Program-made: the position numbers and the translations under genes
In this document: in pieces, positions 1-9,298 of the stretch
Position numbering within the stretch: position 1 is the first letter of the stretch
Layout of the letters: the number at the start of each line of letters is the position of its first letter
Notes under the pieces: model-generated
The model's input: only the letters and a program-made list of their open reading frames with translations
The model's database searches: none
What the model was told of the DNA's origin: nothing
NCBI GenBank assembly: GCA_944320685.1
Contig: CALUIK010000001.1
Location: 62,001 to 126,000 of the forward strand
Length of the DNA stretch: 64,000 nt
Direction of reading: 5' to 3'
Source: an uncultured Alistipes sp.
GTDB lineage: Bacteria > Bacteroidota > Bacteroidia > Bacteroidales > Rikenellaceae

Positions 1-506
1 GTGGCGTACGACGACGCATCCTTGGCTCCCGTACCGCCGCACCTGTCGCAGGCGATAGTCTTGTTTATCTTGAGCTTCTTGGTGGTGCCGTTTGCTATCT
101 CGGCGAGCGTCAACTTGACCTTGACCCGTATGTCAGACCCGCGGTTGACGCTGCGCGCACCGCCACGCCCCGACGTCGAGAAGCCGCCGAAGTGCCCGCC
201 GAAGATATCGCCGAACTGCGAGAATATGTCCTCCATCGAGAAACCGCCGCTGAAACCGCCGTAACCGCCGGCGGCACCGTTCATGCCGGCGTGGCCGAAC
301 TGGTCGTAACGGGCGCGCTTGTCGGGGTTCGAGAGCACGTCATACGCCTCGGCCGCCTCCTTGAACTTCTCCTCGGCCTCCTTGTCTCCGGGGTTCTTGT
401 CGGGATGGTATTTTATGGCCGCCTTACGGTAGGCCTTCTTTATCTCATCGGCATTGGCGTTGCGCTCGACGCCCAACACCTCGTAATAATCCCTTTTCTC
501 TGCCAT
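1..506 (-). CDS. dnaJ: Chaperone protein DnaJ, N-terminal part (cut by window edge)
   Basis: Reading leftward from the ATG at 504-506, the protein opens with [20 protein letters not shown], a J-domain start, followed by the YHPDKN motif that contacts DnaK. A Gly/Phe-rich stretch follows ([16 protein letters not shown]), and the first zinc-finger repeat (CDRCGGTG) lies close to the window edge. About 168 codons are present and the C-terminal part lies outside. DnaJ delivers substrates to DnaK and stimulates its ATPase. It lies 67 nt downstream of grpE, which encodes the DnaK nucleotide-exchange factor, so the two are probably cotranscribed. Confidence 0.95.
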   Translation of the reverse strand, partial: MAEKRDYYEVLGVERNANADEIKKAYRKAAIKYHPDKNPGDKEAEEKFKEAAEAYDVLSNPDKRARYDQFGHAGMNGAAGGYGGFSGGFSMEDIFSQFGDIFGGHFGGFSTSGRGGARSVNRGSDIRVKVKLTLAEIANGTTKKLKINKTIACDRCGGTGAKDASSYA

Positions 507-573
507 AGTATTATCCTTTCCTCCATTAAATTACACGATCTGCAAAACCTGCGACGCATGGGTCGGCCGCGCG

Positions 574-1233
574 CTACTCGCCCACGACAACCTTCGCATA
601 ACGCAGCACCTTGTCGCCGAGCATGTAACCGCGCTGAATAACATCTATAACCTTGCCTTTCTTATCAGTGCCTGCGTCGAAGCGCGCCACGGCCTCATGG
701 AAATCGGGATTGAACTCCATGTCTACGGCCTCGATCTCGACCACGCCCTTGTGCCGCAACGTCTCCTCGAACTTCTGCGCCACAAGGCGCTCGCCCTCGC
801 GCAGAGCGGCGATATCGTCGCTCTTCTCCGATGCAGACACAGCACGATGGACGTCATCCAAGACCGACAGCATACTCTTCAGCACATCGGCCCCGCCGCT
901 TGCAACCAGATCCATCTTCTCCCGCAACGTACGCTTGCGGTAGTTGTCGAACTCGGCCTGCAGACGCAGGTATTTGTCCTTCCACTGCTCTACGAGCTCC
1001 TCGGCCGACACTTCGGCCTTGGACTCCTCGCCCTCGGCTTCCTCCTGTGATGCGGCAGCATCGGGTGCGCCCTGCGATGCGGCGCCGGTCTCATCTGCCA
1101 CTTTGTCAGATTCGGTGTCGCCGCCGTCTGCCACATTGGCATCCGAAGCATGCCCGCAATGCTCTCCGCCGTGTTCGCCACAGACCTCATCGCGTTCCTC
1201 AACTTCCTGATCTACAAATTCATTCTTTGCCAT
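574..1233 (-). CDS. grpE: Nucleotide exchange factor GrpE
   Basis: A 219-aa protein. Residues 1-75 are an acidic, low-complexity tail rich in Glu, Asp, Ala and His/Cys. The GrpE fold follows: a long helix around KYLRLQAEFDNYRKRTLREK and a C-terminal beta domain with GVVEIEA and GYMLGDKVLRYAKVVV. GrpE forms a dimer that releases ADP from DnaK in the cytoplasm. The dnaJ gene follows 67 nt later on the same strand. A near-consensus -7 box (one mismatch) lies in the 3' end of the preceding methyltransferase gene at about 1273-1280 and may give a separate chaperone transcript. No CIRCE element was seen. Confidence 0.96.
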   Translation of the reverse strand: MAKNEFVDQEVEERDEVCGEHGGEHCGHASDANVADGGDTESDKVADETGAASQGAPDAAASQEEAEGEESKAEVSAEELVEQWKDKYLRLQAEFDNYRKRTLREKMDLVASGGADVLKSMLSVLDDVHRAVSASEKSDDIAALREGERLVAQKFEETLRHKGVVEIEAVDMEFNPDFHEAVARFDAGTDKKGKVIDVIQRGYMLGDKVLRYAKVVVGE

Positions 1234-1276
1234 ATCTAATTGTTTTTATCATATTTTCCATACCCTACCGCACAAA

Positions 1277-2008
1277 TTATATGCCCAAGGCCCTGCCGAT
1301 AATAAATATGGTCGGACGTTTGGCTATATCGGGCATCCGGCGGCGCGACCACCCTGCAATACTCTCCGTAAGGATGATCTCGTCGGGCGAGGTCACGTCA
1401 CACGCAACGGTGAGCATCGTCGCCCCGTCGCACACCGACACAATCTGTTCCAGCAGTTTGACATTACGGTACGGCGCCTCGATAAATATCTGCGACTCGC
1501 CGGCCGTACGCGCCCTGCGTTCGAGGGCCCTCAGCGTCTTGGCCCTCTCGGGCGGCTTGACCGGAAGATAACCGGCGAAGGCGAACGCCTGTCCGTTCAG
1601 TCCCGACGCCGCCAGCGCCAGAAGTATGGACGACGGCCCCACCAGCGGCACCACCCTGATGCCCCGCCTATGGCACTCTGCCGCAGCCATTGCCCCCGGG
1701 TCGGCAACGCCCGGCATGCCAGCCTCCGATATGACGCCTGCCGAACGGCCCCCCTCGATCGGGGCGATCATGGCGGCCACCTCCTCAGCGCGCGTATGCT
1801 CGTTCAGTTCGACGAACTCCAGCTCCTCGATACGGCGCGCTATCTTCGCCCGCGAGAGGAACCGCCGCGCCGAACGCGTGTTCTCGACGATGAAATAATC
1901 GAGCGTATCTATTATGCGGCCGTTGTCCGCGGGTGTCACGTCATAGACCTCGGTCCGTTCCGAGATCGGACATGGTATCATGTAGAGCGTTCCCTTTCCC
2001 GTCATCAC
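1277..2008 (-). CDS. rsmI: RsmI-like SAM-dependent methyltransferase
   Basis: A 243-aa protein of the tetrapyrrole-methylase fold. It opens with GTLYMIPCPISE, corresponding to the LYLIPTPI start of the 16S rRNA (cytidine-1402-2'-O)-methyltransferase RsmI. It also has a glycine-rich SAM loop (GVISEAGMPGVADPG), GPSSILLALAASG, and FIEAPYRN near residue 170. The Bacteroidetes version is shorter and more divergent than the roughly 285-aa E. coli RsmI, so the exact target base is inferred. The start codon overlaps the stop of the upstream murF-alr gene by 4 nt (ATGA), implying translational coupling. Confidence 0.8.
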   Translation of the reverse strand: MMTGKGTLYMIPCPISERTEVYDVTPADNGRIIDTLDYFIVENTRSARRFLSRAKIARRIEELEFVELNEHTRAEEVAAMIAPIEGGRSAGVISEAGMPGVADPGAMAAAECHRRGIRVVPLVGPSSILLALAASGLNGQAFAFAGYLPVKPPERAKTLRALERRARTAGESQIFIEAPYRNVKLLEQIVSVCDGATMLTVACDVTSPDEIILTESIAGWSRRRMPDIAKRPTIFIIGRALGI

Positions 2009-4368
2009 TCCCTCGTATAGATACGTTTCACGCGCATTGCCACCGAAGTCATGATCTCATAGGAGATCGTACCCAGCACATCGGCCATATCCTCCAGCGT
2101 GTTACCTGCGGCAGCCGAAAACACCACCGCCTCGTCCCCCTCTCTCACCCCGTCGATGCCGGTGACGTCGATCATGCAGCTGTCCATACAGATGCGTCCC
2201 ACCGTAGGGGCCGGGCGCCCCGCCACCAGCATCGACCACCGTCCGCCGCCGAGGTGGCGGTCCAAGCCGTCGGCATAGCCTATGGGGATGGTCGCAATGA
2301 GGCTGTCGCGCTCCAGACGCTGCGAGCGGCCGTAACCTATGGCATCGCCTGCACGGCGGCCACGGATCTGCACGATGCGGGTTTTCAGCGTCGCCACGGG
2401 CTGCAGTTCGTCGTTATGGCGGTATCCGTAGCCGTAGAGCCCCAATCCCAGACGGCACATGTCGAAATGCGCCTCGGGGAAACGCTCTATGGCGGCCGAA
2501 TTGGCCGTATGGCGTATCGGCGTATACGGCAGCGCGTCCGACAGGCGGCGGCTCATACGGTCGAAACGGGCGATCTGCTCGCGCGTGAAGTCGTCCTGCG
2601 CAGGATCGTCGGCACACGAAAGGTGCGAGAATACCGTAGCGGCACGCACCGCCGCCGTCGTCCGCAGTATCTCCGCCACGCGGTCGATCTCGTCCTCTAT
2701 GAAACCCCAACGGTGCATACCTGTATCAAGCTTGACATGTATAGGGTAATTGCGCACGCCGTATCTCTCGGCGCAGCGTATGAAGTCGCCCAACGAGTGG
2801 AAGCTGTATATCTCGGGTTCAAGCGAGTAGGCTATCATCTTGTCGAACGACGCCTCATCGGCATTGAGCACCACCACAGGCATCGTCACGCCCCGCTCGC
2901 GCAGCGTGATGCCCTCGTCGGCAAAGGCCACGGCGAGATAGTCCACCCCCAGATGGCGCATAAGCTGCGCCACCTCGGCGTCGCCCGTGCCGTAACTGTG
3001 GGCCTTGACCATCGCCACCAGACGGTGGTTCATAGGAAGGAAACGGCGGAAATAGTTCACGTTATGCGTCATGGCATTGAGATTCACCTCCAGCACCGTC
3101 GTATGGCACCGCCGCTCCAGCGCGCGGCACACCTTGTCGAAATGCGCACGTCTGTCACCCTTGAGCAGGATGGCGCGCCCCGCGGCATCACCGTGCGTCA
3201 TGACACTCAACAACTCCTCGGTCGTATCGTAGAAGCGCTTATCGCAGTCGAACGCACCGGCATGGGCCCGAATGCGCTCACCCACGCCTACGACCCTGTC
3301 GACGCCGGCGTTCCTTATCAGGCGCGCCACGCGGGCATAGAGCTCCGCATCGTCCATGCCGCTGTGCGACATGTCGTATATCACAGCCGTAGACGGCCCT
3401 CCTGCCGCCGCGTCGCGCAGCGTATCGAGAGCCAGAGCCAGCGAATTAATGTCCGAATTGTAGGAATCGACGATAATCGTAGAACCGTTCACACCCTCCT
3501 TGACCTCCATGCGCATGGCGGCATCGGCCGGCGAGAGCCGCGGCACGGCGTACCCCAGCTCACGACAAAGGCTCTTGACCTCCTGCGCGTCTATGCGCAA
3601 CGCCTCGTTGCAGGCCGGCAACTCGGATATATCCTCCGTCGAGGCGTCGACAATCCGGCATGTGGCTGGCAGCGCCGTCAAAGCCTCGGCGACATCGCCA
3701 TAAGAGCCATGGTATATGAACGTGCGGGCATTGCGAGCCAACACCATCTTCTCGTCGACCTTCTCGCGCAACGTCGAGAAATTGGCCTGATGCGCCTCGC
3801 CGATAGAGGTGAATAGTACCACGTCGGGACGTATCATACGCTCCAGACGCTCCATCTCGCCGCGCTCCGATATGCCCGCCTCGATCAGCGCCACATCCTC
3901 GTCGCCCTCGATCATGAGCAGCGACAAGGCCACGCCGAGCTGCGAGTTGTAGCTCATCGGCGAGGCAAGGAAACGCACCGAGGGCAGCAGCGAACATGCC
4001 GTCCACTCCTTCACCACGGTCTTGCCGTTAGAGCCCGTTATGCCCACCATCACGCCGCGGAACGCCGCACGGTGCGCCGCAGCCAGCAGCTGCAGCGCCT
4101 CGACCGAATTGTCGACAACGACATATCCCGCACCGTCGCGCGGCATCTGCCGCTCGATCCGCTCCACCATGAAGGCCCTTACCCCGCGGTCGTACATCTC
4201 ACCCACATAGTCGTGCGAGTCGCGGTTGGCGCCGCGCATGGCCGCGAACAACACGTCGCCGCCGTAGGCGCAACTGCGCGAGTCGGCCGTGACACCGCGG
4301 ACCTCAATATCCCCGCCGTGCAGCACCCCGCCGCACATGCGGGCAATATCCGACAACAGGTATTTCAT
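2005..4368 (-). CDS. murF-alr: Bifunctional UDP-MurNAc-tripeptide:D-Ala-D-Ala ligase / alanine racemase (MurF-Alr fusion)
   Basis: A 787-aa fusion. Residues 1 to about 420 are MurF: a substrate-binding N-terminus, the ATP loop GITGSNGKT (109-117), and a C-terminal domain including LLKGDRRAHFDKV. Residues from about 424 are a fold-type III alanine racemase with the PLP lysine in VKAHSYG (K455), the IPIGYADGLDR segment carrying the catalytic Tyr, and GRICMDSCMIDV near the C-terminus. It couples L- to D-Ala conversion with addition of D-Ala-D-Ala to the muramyl tripeptide in the cytoplasm. This fusion is typical of Bacteroidetes. mutS2 ends 5 nt upstream and the RsmI-like gene overlaps its 3' end by 4 nt. 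Confidence 0.95.
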   Translation of the reverse strand: MKYLLSDIARMCGGVLHGGDIEVRGVTADSRSCAYGGDVLFAAMRGANRDSHDYVGEMYDRGVRAFMVERIERQMPRDGAGYVVVDNSVEALQLLAAAHRAAFRGVMVGITGSNGKTVVKEWTACSLLPSVRFLASPMSYNSQLGVALSLLMIEGDEDVALIEAGISERGEMERLERMIRPDVVLFTSIGEAHQANFSTLREKVDEKMVLARNARTFIYHGSYGDVAEALTALPATCRIVDASTEDISELPACNEALRIDAQEVKSLCRELGYAVPRLSPADAAMRMEVKEGVNGSTIIVDSYNSDINSLALALDTLRDAAAGGPSTAVIYDMSHSGMDDAELYARVARLIRNAGVDRVVGVGERIRAHAGAFDCDKRFYDTTEELLSVMTHGDAAGRAILLKGDRRAHFDKVCRALERRCHTTVLEVNLNAMTHNVNYFRRFLPMNHRLVAMVKAHSYGTGDAEVAQLMRHLGVDYLAVAFADEGITLRERGVTMPVVVLNADEASFDKMIAYSLEPEIYSFHSLGDFIRCAERYGVRNYPIHVKLDTGMHRWGFIEDEIDRVAEILRTTAAVRAATVFSHLSCADDPAQDDFTREQIARFDRMSRRLSDALPYTPIRHTANSAAIERFPEAHFDMCRLGLGLYGYGYRHNDELQPVATLKTRIVQIRGRRAGDAIGYGRSQRLERDSLIATIPIGYADGLDRHLGGGRWSMLVAGRPAPTVGRICMDSCMIDVTGIDGVREGDEAVVFSAAAGNTLEDMADVLGTISYEIMTSVAMRVKRIYTRE

Positions 4369-4373
4369 ATCGT

Positions 4374-6872
4374 TCAGTCATTCTTGAATGTAACTACCGT
4401 AATGCCCGCACCCCCGCGGTCGGCATGCTCGTCGCGCACAGACTCCACCTCGGGCAGCGTGCGCAGGTAACGGCGTATCTCCTCCTTGAGTGCGCCCGTG
4501 CCCTTGCCGTGCAGTATCGTGACACCGCCGACACCAACCATAAGGGCGTCATCCACCAAATCCTGCACCACGGCCAGGGCCTCCGCGGCGCGCATGCCCC
4601 GCACGTCGACGCTGTCGCGGAAGTTCAGCTTGCGCGACGATATGTCGACCGACACCACCGTACGCGGAGCCACGGGCCTTACGGCCTTCTTGTATTCGGC
4701 GTTCGACACTGCCGTGAGGCGCGCCACATCCACCGTCGTCATCATCTGCCCGAAGGCTACCTGCGCCTTGCGACCCTTGATGCTCTGCACCACGCCCGGG
4801 ATCTCCTGACCCTCGATGCGCACCTTCGACCCCACCTCCACGGGCAGCACCTCCGGCTCGGGCGTCACAGCAGGCGCCGCCGCCTCGCCGCCCCGCCGGC
4901 GGCGATTCTCCTCGCGCCGCGCCATGCGCCGCGTCAGCCGTTCCATCTCGCGCTCGACATCGGCGCTGTTCCGCATCGGGGCGTCGGCATGCTCCACCTC
5001 GCTGCGGAACTCCTCCAGTTCACGCCGCGCCAGCCGCGTAAGCTCCTTTTCGGCCTGCGCCTCGCGAATGGTGCGGATGGTATTCTCGATGGTGCGGTTG
5101 GCATCCGCAATGAGCCGCTGCGCCTCCTCCTTGGCCTTCTGCAATATCGCCTGCCGCTCGCTGCGGATGCGCGACAACTGCGCGGCATAGCTGCTTTCAA
5201 GCTCCTCGACCTTGCGGTCCGTCTGACGTATGCGGTCGCGCTTCTGCGACCAGTAGCGGCGGTCGCGCGCTATCTCGCGCAACTGCTTCTCGAGATTTAT
5301 GTAGTCGCTGCCCGCCTTGTCGCTCGCCAAACGGATTATATCCTCCGGAAGGCCTATCTTGCGTGCGATCTCTATGGCGAACGAACTGCCCGGCTTACCC
5401 TGTTCAAGCTTGAACAGCGGACGTATGTTCTGCACGTCGAACATCATGGCGCCGTTGGCCACGCCCTCGCGGCCCGTAGCGTAATACTTTATATTGGTGT
5501 AATGGGTCGTTATCACGCCGTAGCATCCCCGTTCGAGCAGCCGTTCGAGGATCGCCTCGGCGATGGCGCCGCCGATGACAGGCTCTGTACCCGAGCCGAA
5601 CTCGTCGATAAGCACCAGTGTGCGCGGCGAAGCCCCCTGCAACATCTGCTTCATGTTCAGGAGATGCGACGAATAGGTAGACAGATCGTTGTCCATCGAC
5701 TGCTCGTCGCCTATGTCGATATATATGCTCTCGAAGACGGGTAGCTCGCTGTTCTCGAGCGCCGTGACGGGGAAACCGCACTGGAACATGTACTGCACGA
5801 TACCCGTAGTCTTCAGACATACCGATTTGCCGCCGGCATTGGGTCCCGAAATGACCAATATATGGCCGTTGCGGTCGAGTTCCATGTCGAGCGGCACGAG
5901 CTCTTTATGCTCGCGGCGCAGCGTCTGCGCCAACAGCGGGTGGAACGCACGCCGCAGCACCATGCGGTCGTCAGTCGAGACGATAGGCATGCCAGCACCG
6001 TTCTCGATGGCCCAGCGGGCCTTGGCCCGCACGGCATCCATGTCGGCCAGATACTCCCCCGCCGAAGCGATCGGTCCGGCATCGTCGCGGATCGAGTCGG
6101 TGAACTCCTGCAGCAGACGCACGATCTCGCGCCGCTCGGCATACTCCAGCTCCTTGAGTTCGTTCGTCAGCTCCACCACCTCGACAGGCTCTATATAGAC
6201 CGTACGTCCCGAGGCCGACTCGTCGTGTATGAAGCCGCCCAGCTTGCGCTTGTTGGCAGCCGCGACGGGGATTACCGTGCGGCCGTCGCGCACCGACAGC
6301 ACGGCGTCGGCATCGACGATGCCGGCACGCTTGGCATTCATGAGCACCTGCTGCAGACGTTTGGCCACCAGCCCCTCGTGGTCGCGGATGGCGCGGCGCA
6401 CAGAGAGCAGTTCGGGCGAAGCACCGTCGCGTACGCGGCCCTCGTCGTCGATCAGCTGGTTTATGCGGCGTATGATGTCGGGAAAGACGCATACGTCGGC
6501 ACTGCGTGTGCGCAGGTACGGATACTGCGCCTCCGGCCTGTTCAGGATGAAGCCTACCATGTCACCCACGGCCGTCAGCGCGCGGCGCAGCACCGCCACC
6601 TCGGACGTATCGAGGAAACTACCCTCGACACCTATTTTCGAGACGATATGCTCGACATCGGGATACTCCTCGCGCGGGGCGTCGGGGTCGAGCATCAGCA
6701 GCACTCTCATTTCGTCGGCCGTGCGCTGGCGGCGTTCGATGTCCTCACGCGAGGAACTGAACGTCTCCTCCGTTATACGCCGCCGCGCCGCCTCCATACT
6801 GCACAGCGCGGCGACCTGCGCACGAAGACGGTCGAAACCGATCTTCTGCTCGAAATTTACGGGATATATCAT
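4374..6872 (-). CDS. mutS2: Endonuclease MutS2
   Basis: An 832-aa protein. The lever/clamp region comes first, then an ABC-type ATPase with Walker A GPNAGGKS (343-350) and the segment TLVLIDEFGSGTEP as Walker B. A long charged coiled coil follows (residues about 510-660). The C-terminal Smr domain (about 748-832) carries VDVRGM and HGKGTGALK. MutS2 proteins lack the mismatch-recognition domain of MutS. They are known to suppress homologous recombination and, in Bacillus, to act on collided ribosomes. Which role applies here cannot be read from sequence. It is tightly packed between the MCE gene (9 nt) and murF-alr (5 nt). Confidence 0.95.
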   Translation of the reverse strand: MIYPVNFEQKIGFDRLRAQVAALCSMEAARRRITEETFSSSREDIERRQRTADEMRVLLMLDPDAPREEYPDVEHIVSKIGVEGSFLDTSEVAVLRRALTAVGDMVGFILNRPEAQYPYLRTRSADVCVFPDIIRRINQLIDDEGRVRDGASPELLSVRRAIRDHEGLVAKRLQQVLMNAKRAGIVDADAVLSVRDGRTVIPVAAANKRKLGGFIHDESASGRTVYIEPVEVVELTNELKELEYAERREIVRLLQEFTDSIRDDAGPIASAGEYLADMDAVRAKARWAIENGAGMPIVSTDDRMVLRRAFHPLLAQTLRREHKELVPLDMELDRNGHILVISGPNAGGKSVCLKTTGIVQYMFQCGFPVTALENSELPVFESIYIDIGDEQSMDNDLSTYSSHLLNMKQMLQGASPRTLVLIDEFGSGTEPVIGGAIAEAILERLLERGCYGVITTHYTNIKYYATGREGVANGAMMFDVQNIRPLFKLEQGKPGSSFAIEIARKIGLPEDIIRLASDKAGSDYINLEKQLREIARDRRYWSQKRDRIRQTDRKVEELESSYAAQLSRIRSERQAILQKAKEEAQRLIADANRTIENTIRTIREAQAEKELTRLARRELEEFRSEVEHADAPMRNSADVEREMERLTRRMARREENRRRRGGEAAAPAVTPEPEVLPVEVGSKVRIEGQEIPGVVQSIKGRKAQVAFGQMMTTVDVARLTAVSNAEYKKAVRPVAPRTVVSVDISSRKLNFRDSVDVRGMRAAEALAVVQDLVDDALMVGVGGVTILHGKGTGALKEEIRRYLRTLPEVESVRDEHADRGGAGITVVTFKND

Positions 6873-6881
6873 TTTCGGTAA

Positions 6882-7907
6882 CTACTGCTTGACGGCCGCA
6901 TCATCTGCCAGCGGCCCTGATACGGTCCCATTGCCGGCTTTGGCTGCGCGCCTTGCCTCCTTTTTGGCGGCACGCTCGGCCTGGCGGTCGGGGTTGGAAC
7001 CGAACAGCGAGAAATGCACATACCGTTTCGGATTGGCCTTCAAATCGGCCAGCAGCAGCGACAGGTTGTCGCTCGCCGCCGACAGGTTGTCGTACAGCTC
7101 GGCATCGTTGAGCAGTTTGCCCACAGTGCCCGTCTCCGCATCGGCCGCCGCCAACACGGCGTTAAGGTGCTCGACCGTACTCTCCACCTCGCTCACCAGA
7201 TCCGCCTCGGCGAGCTGCGCCGAGAACGCATCGAGATTGCCCATGATGCTGTCGATATGCTCGGTATTGTCGCCCAAACTCTGCGCAAATAGGTTGAGCG
7301 AGGCGATCGCCTCCTTCAGATGCGTCTTCTGGTCGCGCAGAATCTCATCCGTGCTGGCCGTGATGCCGTCGACATTGGCCACTATGCTGTTCAGGTTCGC
7401 TGAATTCTCTTCGAGCAGGCTGTTGATGCCGTCGAGCGTCGTGGTAAGACTGCCCACGACCTCGGTGATCTTCTCCTTGAAGAACTCGAGTTCCGACCCC
7501 GCCATGTCGATGATGTCTACGCCCACCTCCGACGCGAGTGTCCCCCCGTCATCGACATATTCCGGCGAAGAGCCCATCACGATGTCGACGGCCTTGCCGC
7601 CCATGACGCCGTTACTGAATATCTTGGCCTTCGAGTCGGCGGGAATGCGGTAACGGCGGTCGATAGAGAGTTCCAGTTCGACACCCTTCGAAGGGTCCTC
7701 GTCGAGCGTGACCTTGGTCACCGACCCCACCTTGACTCCGTATATCATCACATGCGATGCGGTCTGAATGCCGCCCACCTGATCATAGTAGGCATAATAT
7801 TTGTAATTGTTGCTGAACAATTCGCTGCCTTTCAGGAAACGCGCACCGAACCATGCGGCAAGAAGCACCGCAACGGCAAAAACTCCTACTTTTACTTCTC
7901 TTTTCAT
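6882..7907 (-). CDS. MlaD/MCE-domain phospholipid transport protein
   Basis: A 341-aa protein with one N-terminal membrane anchor (about residues 7-25: VGVFAVAVLLAAWFGARFL) and a single MCE domain (about 37-120), with QVGGIQTASHVMIYGVKVGSV and DSKAKIFSNGVMGGKAVDI. A long helical tail of about 180 residues is predicted to form coiled coils. The C-terminus is basic and Ala-rich. MCE proteins form hexamers that shuttle lipids between inner and outer membranes with an MlaEF ABC transporter, which is not encoded nearby. The gene sits between the SPOR amidase and mutS2 in the minus-strand string. Confidence 0.88.
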   Translation of the reverse strand: MKREVKVGVFAVAVLLAAWFGARFLKGSELFSNNYKYYAYYDQVGGIQTASHVMIYGVKVGSVTKVTLDEDPSKGVELELSIDRRYRIPADSKAKIFSNGVMGGKAVDIVMGSSPEYVDDGGTLASEVGVDIIDMAGSELEFFKEKITEVVGSLTTTLDGINSLLEENSANLNSIVANVDGITASTDEILRDQKTHLKEAIASLNLFAQSLGDNTEHIDSIMGNLDAFSAQLAEADLVSEVESTVEHLNAVLAAADAETGTVGKLLNDAELYDNLSAASDNLSLLLADLKANPKRYVHFSLFGSNPDRQAERAAKKEARRAAKAGNGTVSGPLADDAAVKQ

Positions 7908-7938
7908 TTCTTCTGCAAAAACATTGTTCCGCCGGCTG

Positions 7939-9189
7939 TCATTTCACTATGCGGCCATCTTCGTAACGCACCACAAACGCATCGCGGAACGAACGCCGCA
8001 CAGCCGCAAGGTTGCGCTGCGCCTCGGCCCGCGTCGGAAACTCGCCGTAGCAATATTTATATTTTAGAGCGCCAGCGCCCTCGTAACAATCCACCTTTCC
8101 CCTGTACGGCCCGAACTCGCGGTCGCGCGAATCGACCTTCTTGTCCGAAGCCATGATCTGGATGGCATATCCGCTGCGCGACACCGCCTCCGTCTCCGCG
8201 GCACTCTTCGGCACCGCCGCATCCGCAGAGCCACTTTCCGGCACCGTCTTCGGCTCCTCCGCCTTACGCTCGGCCCCCTTTTCACCCGAGGCAGGCACGA
8301 CGGCGCTCTCCGCCACCGTCTTTGCGGCATTCACAGCCTCGGCGGCACGCGTGCCACGCGCTACCGCTTCGCCGCCAGCCTGTGCGGCTGACGCCGCACC
8401 CGACAACTTGTCGATATAACCCACATACTCCTTTACCGCGTCGCACAGGATTCGGGCATATTGGCTCTGCCCCTTCTCCGAGGTCATGTAGGCCAACTCC
8501 TTGGGGTTGGTCATGAATCCCAACTCGGTCAGCACACTCGGCATGTCGGTGGCATACAGCACCTTGAGCAGCTGGCGGTTCACACGACGCGCATTGCGGC
8601 CGCCCTTCGCGTAGTGAGACTGCATTATCCGCGCCATCATCTCGCTGTACTCGCCGTATGTGAACTGAAGATTCTGTATATATGCCCGAACCATCGCCGC
8701 CGTATTCTCGTCCGACATGTCGATCAGTTCGTCCTTGTTATTATTGTAGAGGGCGTCCTCGTTGTAGCGCGTCTCCTTCTCGCTCTCGCCCATGATGATG
8801 GTTTCGGCCCCCGCCACCGACGGCTTGCCCGGCACTGCGTTGGCATGGATCGAGATGAAGAAGTCGCCACCGGCCCTGTTGGCTATGTTCGCACGTGCCG
8901 TAAGGTCCTCATTCAGCGTCTTGCCCAGCGCCGTATCGGTCTTGCGCGTGTAGACCACCTTTATCTGCGGCAGCTCCTTCTCGATAAGCGCCCCCAACTT
9001 GAGCGCCACGGCCAGATTTATATCCTTCTCCTTGACACCGCCGTACGTAGCACCCGGAAAAGCCTTGCCGCCATGACCGGCGTCGATTACAATAACCCGT
9101 ACCCCAACCTCGTTATTATCGGCGAGGCACTTTCCGCCGCCGAGAACGAAGGCCGCCGCAAGGAGCAAACAACAAACCGAACGTATCAT
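7939..9189 (-). CDS. N-acetylmuramoyl-L-alanine amidase with C-terminal SPOR domain
   Basis: A 416-aa exported protein with signal peptide MIRSVCCLLLAAAFVLGGGKCLA. The Amidase_3 domain (about 30-250) has VIDAGHGGKAFPG, an ARANIANRAG segment, SIHANAVPG and SVLTELGFMTNPKE, covering the zinc ligands His/Glu/His and the catalytic Glu. A low-complexity Ala/Glu linker (about 265-335) leads to a SPOR-like domain starting at SGYAIQIMAS, which binds denuded septal glycan. The likely role is cleaving peptidoglycan stem peptides at the division site in the periplasm. It is the first gene of the minus-strand string and is divergent from the LptD-like gene. Confidence 0.93.
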   Translation of the reverse strand: MIRSVCCLLLAAAFVLGGGKCLADNNEVGVRVIVIDAGHGGKAFPGATYGGVKEKDINLAVALKLGALIEKELPQIKVVYTRKTDTALGKTLNEDLTARANIANRAGGDFFISIHANAVPGKPSVAGAETIIMGESEKETRYNEDALYNNNKDELIDMSDENTAAMVRAYIQNLQFTYGEYSEMMARIMQSHYAKGGRNARRVNRQLLKVLYATDMPSVLTELGFMTNPKELAYMTSEKGQSQYARILCDAVKEYVGYIDKLSGAASAAQAGGEAVARGTRAAEAVNAAKTVAESAVVPASGEKGAERKAEEPKTVPESGSADAAVPKSAAETEAVSRSGYAIQIMASDKKVDSRDREFGPYRGKVDCYEGAGALKYKYCYGEFPTRAEAQRNLAAVRRSFRDAFVVRYEDGRIVK

Positions 9190-9231
9190 ACAAAAACTGC
9201 CGTAAGGAGCGGAACATCCGCAAAAAAACGC

Positions 9232-9239
9232 TATATTTG
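9232..9239 (+). promoter_or_regulatory. Bacteroidetes-type -7 box upstream of the LptD-like gene
   Basis: The sequence TATATTTG matches TAnnTTTG exactly. No TTG lies at the usual -33 distance. It would start a transcript near 9245, ahead of the LptD-like gene. Confidence 0.45.
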
Positions 9240-9298
9240 CCGGTTAAAATACCCGTGCGCGAAAGCCTGCGGAGGCCCTTCGGGGAGGTTTTGCCGAC

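Noticed and set aside
1933..3816. A plus-strand open frame of 627 codons opposite murF-alr
   Set aside because: It is an antisense shadow: His/Arg-rich, with no domains, and the minus strand has clear MurF and Alr motifs.
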